DNA of 64,000 nt from Blastocatellia bacterium (GTDB lineage: Bacteria; Acidobacteriota; Blastocatellia; Pyrinomonadales; Pyrinomonadaceae): NCBI GenBank assembly GCA_003168335.1, contig PMSM01000010.1, forward strand, positions 657,588-721,587. The letters are read 5' to 3'. Below the pieces are notes generated by a model. It worked only from the letters and a program-made list of their open reading frames with translations, did not search any database and was not told the DNA's origin. The stretch's first letter is position 1; the number at the start of each line of letters is the position of its first letter. Shown one piece after another: positions 25,781 to 33,839 of this stretch. The translations under genes were made by a program, and so were the position numbers.

Positions 25781-27652
25781 TTATTTCATCCGCGCCATCA
25801 CGTAATACGTGCCTCGAAATTCAACCGACAATCCCGCCTTTGTAGCTTTCGCCGTCAGCGAATCAATCTCGGATTGGAGCAAAAGCCGTTGGTGGTAAAT
25901 GATAATCTGGCCGGTAAACTTGAGGTCTTTCATTCCAGTTTTTCTGCCCTCGACTGGGCCGTATTCGTCGTGAAATTCTCGGTCAAACTCCGCAATAGTG
26001 GCGCGGGTGCGAGCCAGAATAAGCGAGCAAGCCTCAAACGTGTGGGGCGTGTCAGGCACGTAAAAAGTTAAGAAGCGCGCTCTAGCGACATAGTTCATGT
26101 TAATTCTCGCTTCAACGTTCACGCTTTCATTCTTGATATGCAGTTGCTCGGGCAGCGTTTCGATGGCAAAGGTATTCCCTTCGGCGAAGTAATCATGGAG
26201 CGTTTTGTTCGCAGACGGTGAGGGCATCGGTGATGGTTGCGGCGGCAGCATTGCGTGTTCCTGTTCGGCCTTCTTTTTTCCGATCCAATGGTTGCTATAG
26301 AGGGCGAACAACCCAACGACTAAGGCTATAAGCAGAGTCGTTACGGCGATGCGCTTGCGCGATCTGGATGAAAGCAATTCGATGACGAAGGCAGCTATGA
26401 CCGCTCCCGCCCAACCCGAAAATAGAAGGATGCGTGCCAGGGTCATGTCGATAACCCCTGCGGCGGTCGGTGCGCCAACAAAGAAGACGAGAACGAGGGC
26501 CAAAAACGTGACGACGAGCGCGACGATTTCTTTGGTTTCGAGACCTCGCAAAAGTTTTTCGTCGCCAGAGGGCCGGGGAGCTGGCGGTTTTGGTGACACA
26601 GGCGGCTCGTCAACGGTTTTGGCGCTTTCGCGGGCCAGCGCCGCTTCTCGCTCAATCAACTTCTTTGAAGTTGGCGGTGTCCATTCAAACTCATCAAATT
26701 TCTTCTCGAACGCCTTTTCCAGATTCCTCTGATAGTGCGCATTCTCCGCAGCTTCTTCTGCCAAGTCCTCTGGATCGGGCCGCTCGCCTGACTGAATAGC
26801 TCTGTTAATCCGATCTTGCCTAAGCCATCGCTTTGAAGGAGTTGGGAACGGAATGGTACGCACCGGCTTCTGCATGTCTTCATACCATGTCTGAAGTTCT
26901 GAAGTTGACGCATCAGCGGGAGGCAAAAGATGGTGCTTGCTTGGGTCTTCTTTAACTCGTTGCAGCGCGTCGTAAACTTTCGTCATAAGTTCCTGTTCAT
27001 GGCGAAGCTTTTCATCTTTGCGCTTCTTAGCTGCCTCGAACGCTCTCTTATTTGCCTCCCAAATAACCTTTCTTTGATCAGTGTCTGCCTTTTCATATTC
27101 TGCGCGAACTTGCTCAGGCATAAACTTACGCAGTTCGGCATCGGCCAGCTCTTTTGACGTTGCTGCTGGCCCTGATCCGACAAAGCGTGGCCGTCGTAAA
27201 CTCTGATTGATCTCCTCTTCAAGTTGGCGACCAACATGGGTGGCAAATTTGTCCACCTCATCCTGAATTGTTCCGTGCAACGATTTATCTTCCGCAGGCG
27301 TCGGCGCATCGGCCTTTGGTTGCGGCTCTGCACTAGCGGACTTTTTGAGGGAATCGATGATTGCTCCGAGTTGAGGCTTTGGTGGCTCGGCTTTCTGCGC
27401 CTGACCGATAAGACTGTGAAGCGCGTCCAACTGTTTTCGGGACTGATCGTCCGCCGTAGGTTCTCTTGATTGCGGCGGCAAAGGTTTGGGCTTTCCGGAC
27501 TTAGTCCACGGATTTTGCCCGCTAAGCAACAACCCAAGTTCTCGCGTGTCGAAATCTCGTACTCGAATTCGGTTCTGCTCTCTCCAGTCAAGATGCGAAA
27601 GATCAAGAGATGAAGGATCGAACTTGGCAAGATCGAACGGAGGATCGCCCAT
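25781..27652 (-). CDS. Large membrane protein with three central membrane segments
   Basis: 623 residues. The first 370 are hydrophilic and mostly helical with Pro/Lys/Glu-rich stretches and the segment RKFMPEQVRAEYEKADTDQRKVIWEANKRAFEAAKKRKDEKLRHEQEL. Three membrane helices lie at about 377-397 (IVALVVTFLALVLVFFVGA), 405-428 and 438-455. The C-terminal 150 residues form a soluble alpha/beta domain. No catalytic motif is recognised. It is divergent from the following membrane protein, with 120 bases between, inside the accessory region. Confidence 0.65.
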   Translation of the reverse strand: MGDPPFDLAKFDPSSLDLSHLDWREQNRIRVRDFDTRELGLLLSGQNPWTKSGKPKPLPPQSREPTADDQSRKQLDALHSLIGQAQKAEPPKPQLGAIIDSLKKSASAEPQPKADAPTPAEDKSLHGTIQDEVDKFATHVGRQLEEEINQSLRRPRFVGSGPAATSKELADAELRKFMPEQVRAEYEKADTDQRKVIWEANKRAFEAAKKRKDEKLRHEQELMTKVYDALQRVKEDPSKHHLLPPADASTSELQTWYEDMQKPVRTIPFPTPSKRWLRQDRINRAIQSGERPDPEDLAEEAAENAHYQRNLEKAFEKKFDEFEWTPPTSKKLIEREAALARESAKTVDEPPVSPKPPAPRPSGDEKLLRGLETKEIVALVVTFLALVLVFFVGAPTAAGVIDMTLARILLFSGWAGAVIAAFVIELLSSRSRKRIAVTTLLIALVVGLFALYSNHWIGKKKAEQEHAMLPPQPSPMPSPSANKTLHDYFAEGNTFAIETLPEQLHIKNESVNVEARINMNYVARARFLTFYVPDTPHTFEACSLILARTRATIAEFDREFHDEYGPVEGRKTGMKDLKFTGQIIIYHQRLLLQSEIDSLTAKATKAGLSVEFRGTYYVMARMK

Positions 27653-27772
27653 ACGCGATAGCCTACGATCCGGACTGATTCCCCGTCAAGGAATAGCCGT
27701 AATACGGTAAACGTGGTGTAATAGAAGCCGCCTCGCTCGCGGCAGTGTCTTAATTTGGTTTGAGGTGAAAAC

Positions 27773-28723
27773 ATGATCTTGATTCTTGTGTTTATGCTCC
27801 TCCTGGCGGGTGAGAAGGTGAACGCCCAGCCAACTCAGACCAACAGTCGCGCAGAAGAAAAGGAAACCAATTCCCAGCCGTCCGTTACTCCGCTCGATAA
27901 CGCCCCTGCCCGAGTCAACAACGCTGCTAATACTGCAAGCCCCAGCCAGAGCCAGGAACGCGATACCAAGGACGATCCTTTTAAGGCGGAGCAGTTGCGT
28001 CAGGGTCGGATCATAGTCTGGGCCACTGTCTGTATTGCCTTCTTCGGTGGTCTGAGTTTTGTCGCCGCCCTTATCTACGCCATAGTTTCGATCAAGCAAT
28101 GGAAATCGATTGATAAACAAGCTACTCACGCAGGTGAGCAGGTAGGAAAGATGCAAGCGCAGTTGGGCGCGATGAAAGAACAGGAGCGCATCATGGGCGA
28201 ATCCTTGGTTCAGTCCAAAATCGCTATTGCAACCATGCAGTTTCAGGCAGACATCGCTGAATTAGCCTCGGATAGCTCCCGAGAGAGCGCGATTCTTGCC
28301 CAGCGAGCCTATGTGAGCATTACTCAGGGTTCGGTACAGGCTCTGGCAAATGGCGATGTGATTTTTAGTTTGAGAATTGAAAACACTGGGAATACTTTTG
28401 CTCGTCAGGTCAAGATTCTGTCCAGCGTAGATGTTGTTAAAGAACCCCCAACTATTGATCCAACGCTCCCCGACCTTCCTGACTGGGCAAACGTGGGACT
28501 GATCGGGCCGCGATCTTTCATAACTAAGTTCGCTACGACCCGCCAAACCTTGTTGACGGAGGAACTGGAACTGGTTCAACGCCGGGAGCGGAAGCTGTGT
28601 TGCTGGGGTGTTATCGAATACCTCGATATGTTTGGCAAAAGCAGAACGACTAAATTCTGCTTTCAGGACAGCCCGTTCGTTGGACAGTTTGGGCCATACG
28701 GCGACGACAACGACGCAACATAG
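27773..28723 (+). CDS. Membrane protein with N-terminal signal and coiled coil
   Basis: 316 residues. A signal peptide (MILILVFMLLLAGEKVNAQ) is followed by a polar linker, a membrane segment (IIVWATVCIAFFGGLSFVAALIYAIV) at about 80-105, a coiled coil (QATHAGEQVGKMQAQLGAMKEQERIMGES) and a beta-rich C-terminal domain beginning AQRAYVSITQGSVQAL with SLRIENTGNTFARQVKI. This layout is common among hypothetical proteins of mobile regions; I know no function. GAGG lies near the start. It is divergent from the 623-residue membrane protein. Confidence 0.65.
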   Translation: MILILVFMLLLAGEKVNAQPTQTNSRAEEKETNSQPSVTPLDNAPARVNNAANTASPSQSQERDTKDDPFKAEQLRQGRIIVWATVCIAFFGGLSFVAALIYAIVSIKQWKSIDKQATHAGEQVGKMQAQLGAMKEQERIMGESLVQSKIAIATMQFQADIAELASDSSRESAILAQRAYVSITQGSVQALANGDVIFSLRIENTGNTFARQVKILSSVDVVKEPPTIDPTLPDLPDWANVGLIGPRSFITKFATTRQTLLTEELELVQRRERKLCCWGVIEYLDMFGKSRTTKFCFQDSPFVGQFGPYGDDNDAT

Positions 28724-28829
28724 CAGCAGAATTGAAATTAGGGCACTACCAGCCGAAGCGATACCTTGACAACCGCTAGGCCGATAAATACTGGTTCGTA
28801 TCGTTTGGTAAGACTAGGTGATGCCGGTT

Positions 28830-28851
28830 GCATCGGACTTAAAATCCGTCG
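28830..28851 (+). other. tRNA-Leu(TAA) anticodon-arm fragment
   Basis: CGGA-CTTAAAA-TCCG forms a four-pair anticodon stem with loop anticodon TAA, and the flanks GCAT and TCG match a tRNA-Leu(TAA) on both sides. No T arm follows and no acceptor stem closes it. Probably a phage-type attachment remnant centred on an anticodon loop. Confidence 0.5.
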
Positions 28852-28891
28852 TCCGCATAACGAAACTTAGCTGTTCTCGCAAATAACAATC

Positions 28892-28910
28892 GCGGGTCCA
28901 TTAAAGGTCC
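28892..28910 (+). repeat. Direct repeat, left copy (possible integrase arm site)
   Basis: GCGGGTCCATTAAAGGTCC. The same pattern, with GA in place of TT, recurs at 29076-29095. The two copies flank the tRNA-Glu fragment. Confidence 0.5.
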
Positions 28911-28994
28911 AATAAGCGTTCCCCTGAGTCCTTCAAGTGCGGTAAAGTGCTATCCATGCCGCTAAGTTCCGTTGAATTACAATAGGTCCCTTCT

Positions 28995-29038
28995 CTTTCA
29001 CGGCGGCGACACGGGTTCGACTCCCGTACGGGACGCCA
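28995..29038 (+). other. 3' half of a tRNA-Glu(TTC): attachment-site remnant
   Basis: Anticodon loop CTTTCAC (anticodon TTC), 3' stem GGCGG, four-base variable region, T arm ACGGG-TTCGACT-CCCGT fully paired, ACGGGAC, G and CCA. The expected 5' stem CCGCC and everything upstream of the anticodon loop is missing. Integrase crossover in the anticodon loop would produce this; the orientation implies an element to the left. Confidence 0.8.
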
Positions 29039-29075
29039 ATTCTTTCAATCACTTACGAGAATTCCCCATTTCGCT

Positions 29076-29095
29076 GCGGGTCCAGAAAGGTCCAT
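29076..29095 (+). repeat. Direct repeat, right copy (possible integrase arm site)
   Basis: GCGGGTCCAGAAAGGTCCAT, the partner of the copy at 28892-28910, placed between the tRNA-Glu fragment and the integrase remnant. Confidence 0.5.
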
Positions 29096-29098
29096 TAA

Positions 29099-29420
29099 CT
29101 AAATCACTGCCCTATGAATACCTGGAAGAAGCATCTTCACAACCTTGTTCTGCGCCTCTCGCTTTTCGTCCGTCACAGCTTGGACGTAGGTGTCCATCGT
29201 GACCTTGAGATTGGCATGACGCAGGAGTTCCTGAATGACTTTGGGGTTCTCTCCATTGGCATTCAGGATCGTCCCAGACGTATGGTGGAAGGTGTGCCAG
29301 CCGATACGCTCTCTAAGCCAATTTTGTCAGCTGCTCGCTTTAGCGCTTACTTCCGCAGAGTCCTCAACGCACCGCCCCAGGCGTCGACCTTGGTCAAGCA
29401 TGGCGTTGACAGACTGGTCT
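29099..29420 (-). pseudogene. C-terminal remnant of a tyrosine recombinase (phage integrase)
   Basis: The clean part (29099-29323) reads RIGWHTFHHTSGTILNAN, then PKVIQELLRHANLKVTMDTY and VQAVTDEKREAQNKVVKML. This is the integrase C-terminus with the H-x-x-R box, the second-histidine region LLRHAN and the nucleophile Tyr in MDTYVQA. The box reads HTFHH, so the catalytic arginine has become histidine. Upstream, ALKRAADKIG continues in another frame and a TAA precedes it, so at least one frameshift and one stop are present. Dead, but its position beside a tRNA-Glu attachment remnant marks this as an element end. Confidence 0.8.
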
Positions 29421-29498
29421 TGCCCTGGGCGCTGGCTAGAAGACGCCAAAATTCTCGATGGCGATTCTAAGCATAATCCCTCCGCTTCATTCCTCATC

Positions 29499-29879
29499 TC
29501 ACGTCCGTTGCACAAACATCCCGGCGAAGTGTTGGCGATGTGCATAGAAGACAATCAACCACAGGATTGCCACAACGATCGCCAACGCTATACCAGTTGG
29601 ATTCAAAGCAACGTGATACAAAATTATGTTCACAACCACTGGCCCAAGCAGCACCAGACCGAGGGGCACAAACCGATTCACAAGCAGCAGTGCACCGCCT
29701 GCGACTTGTAGCGCCGCGACTACCCAAAAGTAATGAGACAGTACGAGCGCGCCAATAAATTGTCCCGCCAATCCCGAGGGCAGAGGGCCCATGTTAAGGA
29801 AATTGAGGAATCCATTTAGCCCAAACACAACGAAGACTAACCCAAGTAGAATCCGCGCAATCAAGGTTAAGATTTTCAT
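29499..29879 (-). CDS. DoxX-family membrane protein
   Basis: 126 residues with four hydrophobic helices, starting MKILTLIARILLGLVFVVFGLNGFLNFLN, the typical DoxX/DoxD beginning, then LSHYFWVVAALQVAGGALLL and a final VAILWLIVFYAHRQH. These proteins are thought to act in membrane redox or thiol stress, in some species with a thiosulfate-quinone or superoxide function. It is the last of five same-strand genes starting with a MarR regulator, 172 bases after the flavin reductase gene, and may share their transcript. Confidence 0.85.
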   Translation of the reverse strand: MKILTLIARILLGLVFVVFGLNGFLNFLNMGPLPSGLAGQFIGALVLSHYFWVVAALQVAGGALLLVNRFVPLGLVLLGPVVVNIILYHVALNPTGIALAIVVAILWLIVFYAHRQHFAGMFVQRT

Positions 29880-30051
29880 TTAGCGCTCCCTTTCCAACCG
29901 TTGTCTCAAAAACGACTTTCTCGAATATCATGATCATAAAGCTGAACAAGACCCACGCTTGACGCCTTTTCCAGCCCACTTAACGAACAGCTTTCCCGTC
30001 CCTAATGAGTCCTGGCAAGCTGCCGGCCAGAGCGCAGGAGCTTGCGGTAGG

Positions 30052-31125
30052 TCAAATCGGCGACGACAGCGTTCCTTCCAATGTCGGGTAATCGGTATAA
30101 CCGTGCTCGCCAGGCACATAGAATGTTGACTGGTCCGGTTCATTCAAGGGCGCGTTGCGCCGGAACCTCTCTGGCAGATCGGGATTAGCCAGAAGCTTAG
30201 TGCCGTACACGATCGCATCGGCGCCGCCCTGTTCTAAGAGCGCTGCGCCCGATTCTTTTGTGAATCCCGAGCCAGCGAAGTAGACGCCCTGATAGATGGG
30301 GTACAGTTTCGCGTGCCAGTCGCCGCCGGTGTAGTCAGCAACGTGAATGTATGCCATGTTCCGCTGGTTCAGCCGCTCGAGAATGTATGGGTACACAACC
30401 TCCGCATCGGTTTCCTCATTGTCGTTGAATGGTATGCGCGGAGAAAACTTGACTCCGACCCGCTCTGAACCAACCGCCGCGATCATTGCGTCCAGCACCT
30501 CGAAGAGAAACCTGGTGCGGTTCTCAATAGAGCCGCCATATTCATCTGTGCGAAGATTTGCGTTCGTTGAAAGAAATTGTTGAACGATGTAGCCACTCGC
30601 CGAGTGCAGCTCGACGCCATCGAAACCAGCCGTGATAGCATTCCTCGCTGCGGCAGCGAAGTCCCGCACTGTCTGAACGATTTCTTCCCGGGTGATCTCA
30701 CGGGGCATCACGAATTCCTTCATCCCTTCGTCCGTATAATTCTGGCCTTTGGCGCGCACCGCGCTTGGCGCCACCGGCTGTGCCTGCTCGGGCAAAAAGT
30801 CGGGCAGCGCAATCCGTCCGGTGTGAAAGACCTGCAAGAAAATCTTGCCACCGCGCGCGTGCAGGGAATTGGTGATCGGTCGCCAGCTTTGGATCTGCTC
30901 GTCAGTGTAGATTCCCGGCGTGCGGATATAGCCTTTCGCCATGGGCGAGATGTTAGTAGCTTCGGTAATAACTAAGCCCGCCGAAGCACGCTGGGCATAG
31001 TACTCAGCCGCAAACGGCGGCTGGATTCCTTCGTCGTTGGCCCGACTGCGGGTCATCGGCGCCATGATGATGCGATTCTTGAGTTCAATGTTTCCGATTC
31101 TAATTGGGTCAAAAAGTGTTGCCAT
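30052..31125 (-). CDS. Old Yellow Enzyme family alkene reductase
   Basis: 357 residues from the ATG at 31125 (MATLFDPIRIGNIELKNRIIMAPMTRSRAN), preceded by GGGAG at seven bases; an in-frame ATG 15 bases upstream is less well placed. FMN-barrel signatures run throughout: LVITEATNISPMAKGY, FLQVFHTGRIA, GFDGVELHSASGYIVQQFLS, NRTRFLFEVLDAM and GADAIVYGTKLLANPDLPERF. In most relatives the substrate-binding pair is His-x-x-Asn; here it is His174-Ser-Ala-Ser177, so Asn is replaced by Ser. It should reduce electrophilic alkenes (enones, nitro or maleimide-type compounds) with NAD(P)H. Confidence 0.9.
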   Translation of the reverse strand: MATLFDPIRIGNIELKNRIIMAPMTRSRANDEGIQPPFAAEYYAQRASAGLVITEATNISPMAKGYIRTPGIYTDEQIQSWRPITNSLHARGGKIFLQVFHTGRIALPDFLPEQAQPVAPSAVRAKGQNYTDEGMKEFVMPREITREEIVQTVRDFAAAARNAITAGFDGVELHSASGYIVQQFLSTNANLRTDEYGGSIENRTRFLFEVLDAMIAAVGSERVGVKFSPRIPFNDNEETDAEVVYPYILERLNQRNMAYIHVADYTGGDWHAKLYPIYQGVYFAGSGFTKESGAALLEQGGADAIVYGTKLLANPDLPERFRRNAPLNEPDQSTFYVPGEHGYTDYPTLEGTLSSPI

Positions 31126-31144
31126 TGGATTCTCCCTCAATGAT

Positions 31145-31777
31145 TCAGTCAGCAGATAAAAGCGCCGCGGCTTGTTTGGCCGTCACGTCTTTGTTGTAGA
31201 CAGCAGTCCCGGGCTGTTGGCCGCGCCCACCTTCATGAAGGAAGCCCGAATCGACAGCCGCAAATCCGATTTCCTCAATCAAGCGCGCCACGATCTCCTT
31301 GGCTTTCGAGTCGTCACCGGCGATGAAAATTGCGCGCCTCTCCTCGAGGGACTTGCTGGAATCGCCTTGAGTCGCCAGATGTTTGAAATAGATGGTATTG
31401 AAGCCTTTGACTAATCGCGCTTCCTTCAGGTGCGAAGACACCAATTCGCTGGACGTGGTTTCATCCTTGTCGAGCTCGGCGAATTTTCCGTCGCGCTCCG
31501 GGTAATAGTTCCCGGTGTCGATGACAACCTTGCCCTTGAAAGCGTCCGCGGGGAGCGTACTGAATTTCCCAAAGGGAATAGCGATTAAAACCATGTCTCC
31601 AAAGCGCGCCGCGTCTTCAATCGTCGTCGCGTGCGCCTTGCTGCCGAGCTCACCCACCAGATCTTCAAGACCTTGGCCGCCGCGCGAGTTGCTGAGCGCG
31701 ACCTCATGACCGGCGCCCACAAACAGCCGCGCGGCGGTTGCTCCGATATTTCCCGAACCGATAATTCCTATTTTCAT
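31145..31777 (-). CDS. NADP(H)-binding F420-reductase-like oxidoreductase
   Basis: 210 residues. The Rossmann start MKIGIIGSGNIGATAARLFVGAGHEVALSNSRG binds NADP(H); VLIAIPFGKFSTLPADAFKGKVVIDTGNYYP and ARLVKGFNTIYFKHL are family hallmarks. Such proteins belong to the NADPH-dependent F420 reductase superfamily, though many bacterial members outside actinobacteria probably use another partner. It lies 19 bases upstream of the Old Yellow Enzyme gene, so the two are likely made together. Confidence 0.85.
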   Translation of the reverse strand: MKIGIIGSGNIGATAARLFVGAGHEVALSNSRGGQGLEDLVGELGSKAHATTIEDAARFGDMVLIAIPFGKFSTLPADAFKGKVVIDTGNYYPERDGKFAELDKDETTSSELVSSHLKEARLVKGFNTIYFKHLATQGDSSKSLEERRAIFIAGDDSKAKEIVARLIEEIGFAAVDSGFLHEGGRGQQPGTAVYNKDVTAKQAAALLSAD

Positions 31778-31990
31778 CTCCTTTTCCTTTCTATTTGGGT
31801 TTCCTTTATTGTTTGCCCTTGATTGCGGCGCTCGCGCATTGGAGCCTTAACGCCTTCTGGAACAGTCGCTCCAGAACCAAGCCGGAACATTTAGTCGAGT
31901 ATGATCTTCCCCCTTCGAACCCGAACCCGACCACCTGCTCTCTGTTAATGCCTGTGACATGCCTTTACCACTTCTTCCCTTCTCGATCAT

Positions 31991-32914
31991 TCAAGATTTG
32001 ATCGCACCCATCCTGCCTTGTTGGTAATCTTCAATCGCCTGACGGATCTCCGCCTCCGTGTTCATCACGAACGGTCCGTAACGCGCCACTGGTTCGTTCA
32101 AGGGTACTCCGGCGATGAGCAACACTTCGAGCGTCGCTTTCGCGTCTGCCGGATTTTCGATTCTCACCTCGTCGCCGTCCTGCGCGAACAGGACCATCTG
32201 CCCGTCGCCACCGCGCTCGCCCTCTGCTCCGAACAACCCCTCTCCCTCAACGATGTAAGCGAAGGCGTTGTAAGCGCCCGGCACCTGTTGGGTGGCGGCG
32301 CCACGGGGCTCGATCCGGTAATGCAGGTAGATGATCGGCGTGCGCGTCTCAATTACTGCTTTCTCACCCATCGCTTCGCCTGCGATTACACTCACCCTCA
32401 CCAGGCCATCGGCCGAAGTCGCTTTAGGGATTTGCGAGTTCGGAATCTCCTGGTAGCGCGGGTTCATCATCTTGTCGCGCTGCGGCAGGTTCACCCAAAG
32501 TTGGAACCCATGCATCCACCCGCCGTCGCGCGCGAACTCACGGCTCGGCATCTCTGCATGGACCACGCCCGCGCCGGCAGTCATCCACTGCACGTCACCC
32601 GATCTTAGGCGTCCGGCGTGTCCGCGAGAATCTTTATGTTCCATGTCCCCCGCCAGCAGGTAGGTCACGGTCTCGAATCCGCGATGCGGATGATCCGGCG
32701 CGCCTTTCGCCTCGCCGGGCGCAACGTCCATTGGCCCCATCTCATCAAGCAACAGAAATGGATCAAACTCTGAAAACGCCGCCTTGGGGAACGGACGGCG
32801 AACCAGAAAGCCCCCGCCTTCTGAAGTCTCGATGCTGTTCACTATTCCCGCGACCGTGCGCCTTCCGCCCGCGTGAGCCTCCTCATTCCTCAACGCTTTA
32901 CTCACCATCGACAT
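31991..32914 (-). CDS. Pirin-family protein
   Basis: 307 residues from ATG at 32914, preceded by AGGAG at six bases. The bicupin fold is clear: FLLLDEMGPMDVAP, GAPDHPHRGFETVTYLLAGDMEHKDSRGHAG with the metal-binding histidines, GDVQWMTAGAGVVHAEMPS, and the C-terminal cupin with YIVEGEGLF and GPFVMNTEAEIRQAIEDYQQGRMG. Some pirins are quercetinases, others redox-sensitive regulators. Here it sits between a MarR repressor and redox enzymes, which favours a role in electrophile or oxidative stress. Confidence 0.9.
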   Translation of the reverse strand: MSMVSKALRNEEAHAGGRRTVAGIVNSIETSEGGGFLVRRPFPKAAFSEFDPFLLLDEMGPMDVAPGEAKGAPDHPHRGFETVTYLLAGDMEHKDSRGHAGRLRSGDVQWMTAGAGVVHAEMPSREFARDGGWMHGFQLWVNLPQRDKMMNPRYQEIPNSQIPKATSADGLVRVSVIAGEAMGEKAVIETRTPIIYLHYRIEPRGAATQQVPGAYNAFAYIVEGEGLFGAEGERGGDGQMVLFAQDGDEVRIENPADAKATLEVLLIAGVPLNEPVARYGPFVMNTEAEIRQAIEDYQQGRMGAIKS

Positions 32915-32954
32915 AACTTCTCCTCTCTTTACAGCTTTGGCACGCGTGAACAAC

Positions 32955-33443
32955 TCACGCGATGGCCTCCTCGTCGCTTTGCTCTAACGCACCTGCCGCC
33001 TCGTAACCGATCTTCTTCAACAGGCCGATGAGCGTCTTGCGCTCCGCCCTGGTCAGGGAGGCGGACGCGAGCCTTTCCATGTCGGCGGCGTGATCGGCGT
33101 AGACGCGTGTGATCAGTTTCCGGCCTGCCTTCGTCAAGTGAACTATCCTGGCCCGCCGATCGGTGCCATGCGCGCGCCGCTCCACCAACCCCTTCGTCTC
33201 TAAGCGGTCAACCGCGACTGTGATTGAGCCGCTCGTCAACTGAACTTTCTTTCCGATCTCGTTAACGGGAAGCGGCCCTTTATGCAGCAGGGCTTCGAGC
33301 GCGGCGAAGTCGCTGGCGCACATCTCCAACTCCGAGATGCTCTTCTCGGCGTAGGCCTGAGCCGCACGCGACGCCTTCCACAACACCAGGAAAACGTGAA
33401 CGCCACTGCCGCCCGTCAATGATTCCGATTTGCCCTTGCTCAT
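32955..33443 (-). CDS. MarR-family transcriptional regulator
   Basis: About 162 residues from the ATG at 33443 (MSKGKSESLTGGSG). The winged helix is seen in CASDFAALEALLHKGPLPVNEIGKKVQLTSGSITVAVDRLETKGLVERRAHGTDRRARIVHLTKAGRKL, a textbook MarR DNA-binding domain with the wing DRRARIVHLT. One Cys (ELEMCASD) precedes the recognition domain, where thiol-sensing MarR proteins such as OhrR often have theirs. An upstream ATG at 33476 would overlap the operator and is unlikely. It heads the pirin-NADP enzyme-OYE-DoxX group. Confidence 0.9.
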   Translation of the reverse strand: MSKGKSESLTGGSGVHVFLVLWKASRAAQAYAEKSISELEMCASDFAALEALLHKGPLPVNEIGKKVQLTSGSITVAVDRLETKGLVERRAHGTDRRARIVHLTKAGRKLITRVYADHAADMERLASASLTRAERKTLIGLLKKIGYEAAGALEQSDEEAIA

Positions 33444-33458
33444 CGTTCTTATATATAC

Positions 33459-33496
33459 CTTGATGTCAAGATACATTACCTGAAGGCAGATGTCAA
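33459..33496 (-). promoter_or_regulatory. Promoter with MarR-type operator
   Basis: On the minus strand TTGACA (33491-33496), a 17-base spacer and TATCTT (33468-33473) make a good sigma70 promoter. Overlapping the -10 is CTTGACATCAAG (33459-33470), TTGA-CA-TCAA flanked by C and G, the usual MarR inverted repeat. Bound repressor would cover the -10 and the start, giving autorepression. Confidence 0.7.
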
Positions 33497-33585
33497 TTGA
33501 CTTCAGTGCAACTCTTCTGAACGTGCGGCGAACTTGGAAGAAGCATTTTAGATTCCGATGGAGTTAACGGCGAGCTGTCTATGCA

Positions 33586-33768
33586 GTGAAAACTACGTAT
33601 CTCGTGGGTGCGGATTACCCTGGCTATGCACCGACCGGCAACAAGGGAGGACTCCAAAAGAGGGAGTATGAAAACATGACTTACTCCTGTTTCAAGGACG
33701 CCACCGGTGACTGGGTATGCAAGCAGACCGGCGGCCGCGAGGGGAGGCCGCTGCATATCCCGAAATAA
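33586..33768 (+). CDS. Possible small protein
   Basis: A 60-codon frame with GTG start (MKTTYLVGADYPGYAPTGNKGG). An inner ATG at 33676 after GGGAG would give 30 residues (MTYSCFKDATGDWVCKQTGG) with two cysteines. The short Cys-containing form has the better ribosome site. No family known. It may be expressed, but composition alone does not prove it. Confidence 0.3.
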   Translation: MKTTYLVGADYPGYAPTGNKGGLQKREYENMTYSCFKDATGDWVCKQTGGREGRPLHIPK

Positions 33769-33781
33769 TCGCTTTTGTAAG

Positions 33782-33800
33782 TTCACGCTTTCAGCGTGAA
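33782..33800 (+). repeat. Single hairpin of the intergenic repeat family
   Basis: TTCACGC-TTTCA-GCGTGAA, a perfect seven-base stem. The same stem arms appear in the two-hairpin elements at 38215 and 56343. Confidence 0.6.
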
Positions 33801-33839
33801 AACCCGCCTCATGTCATGCTCGGCCTTTGGAAACATGGA

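Larger units (their letters stand above)
28724..29098. other. Non-coding attachment-site region
   Basis: No coding frame is seen. It holds two tRNA fragments and a pair of short direct repeats, listed separately. Confidence 0.6.

Noticed and set aside
28740-28900. A complete tRNA-Leu(TAA)
   Set aside because: The anticodon arm is good, but no T arm with TTC or matching acceptor strands could be found around it.
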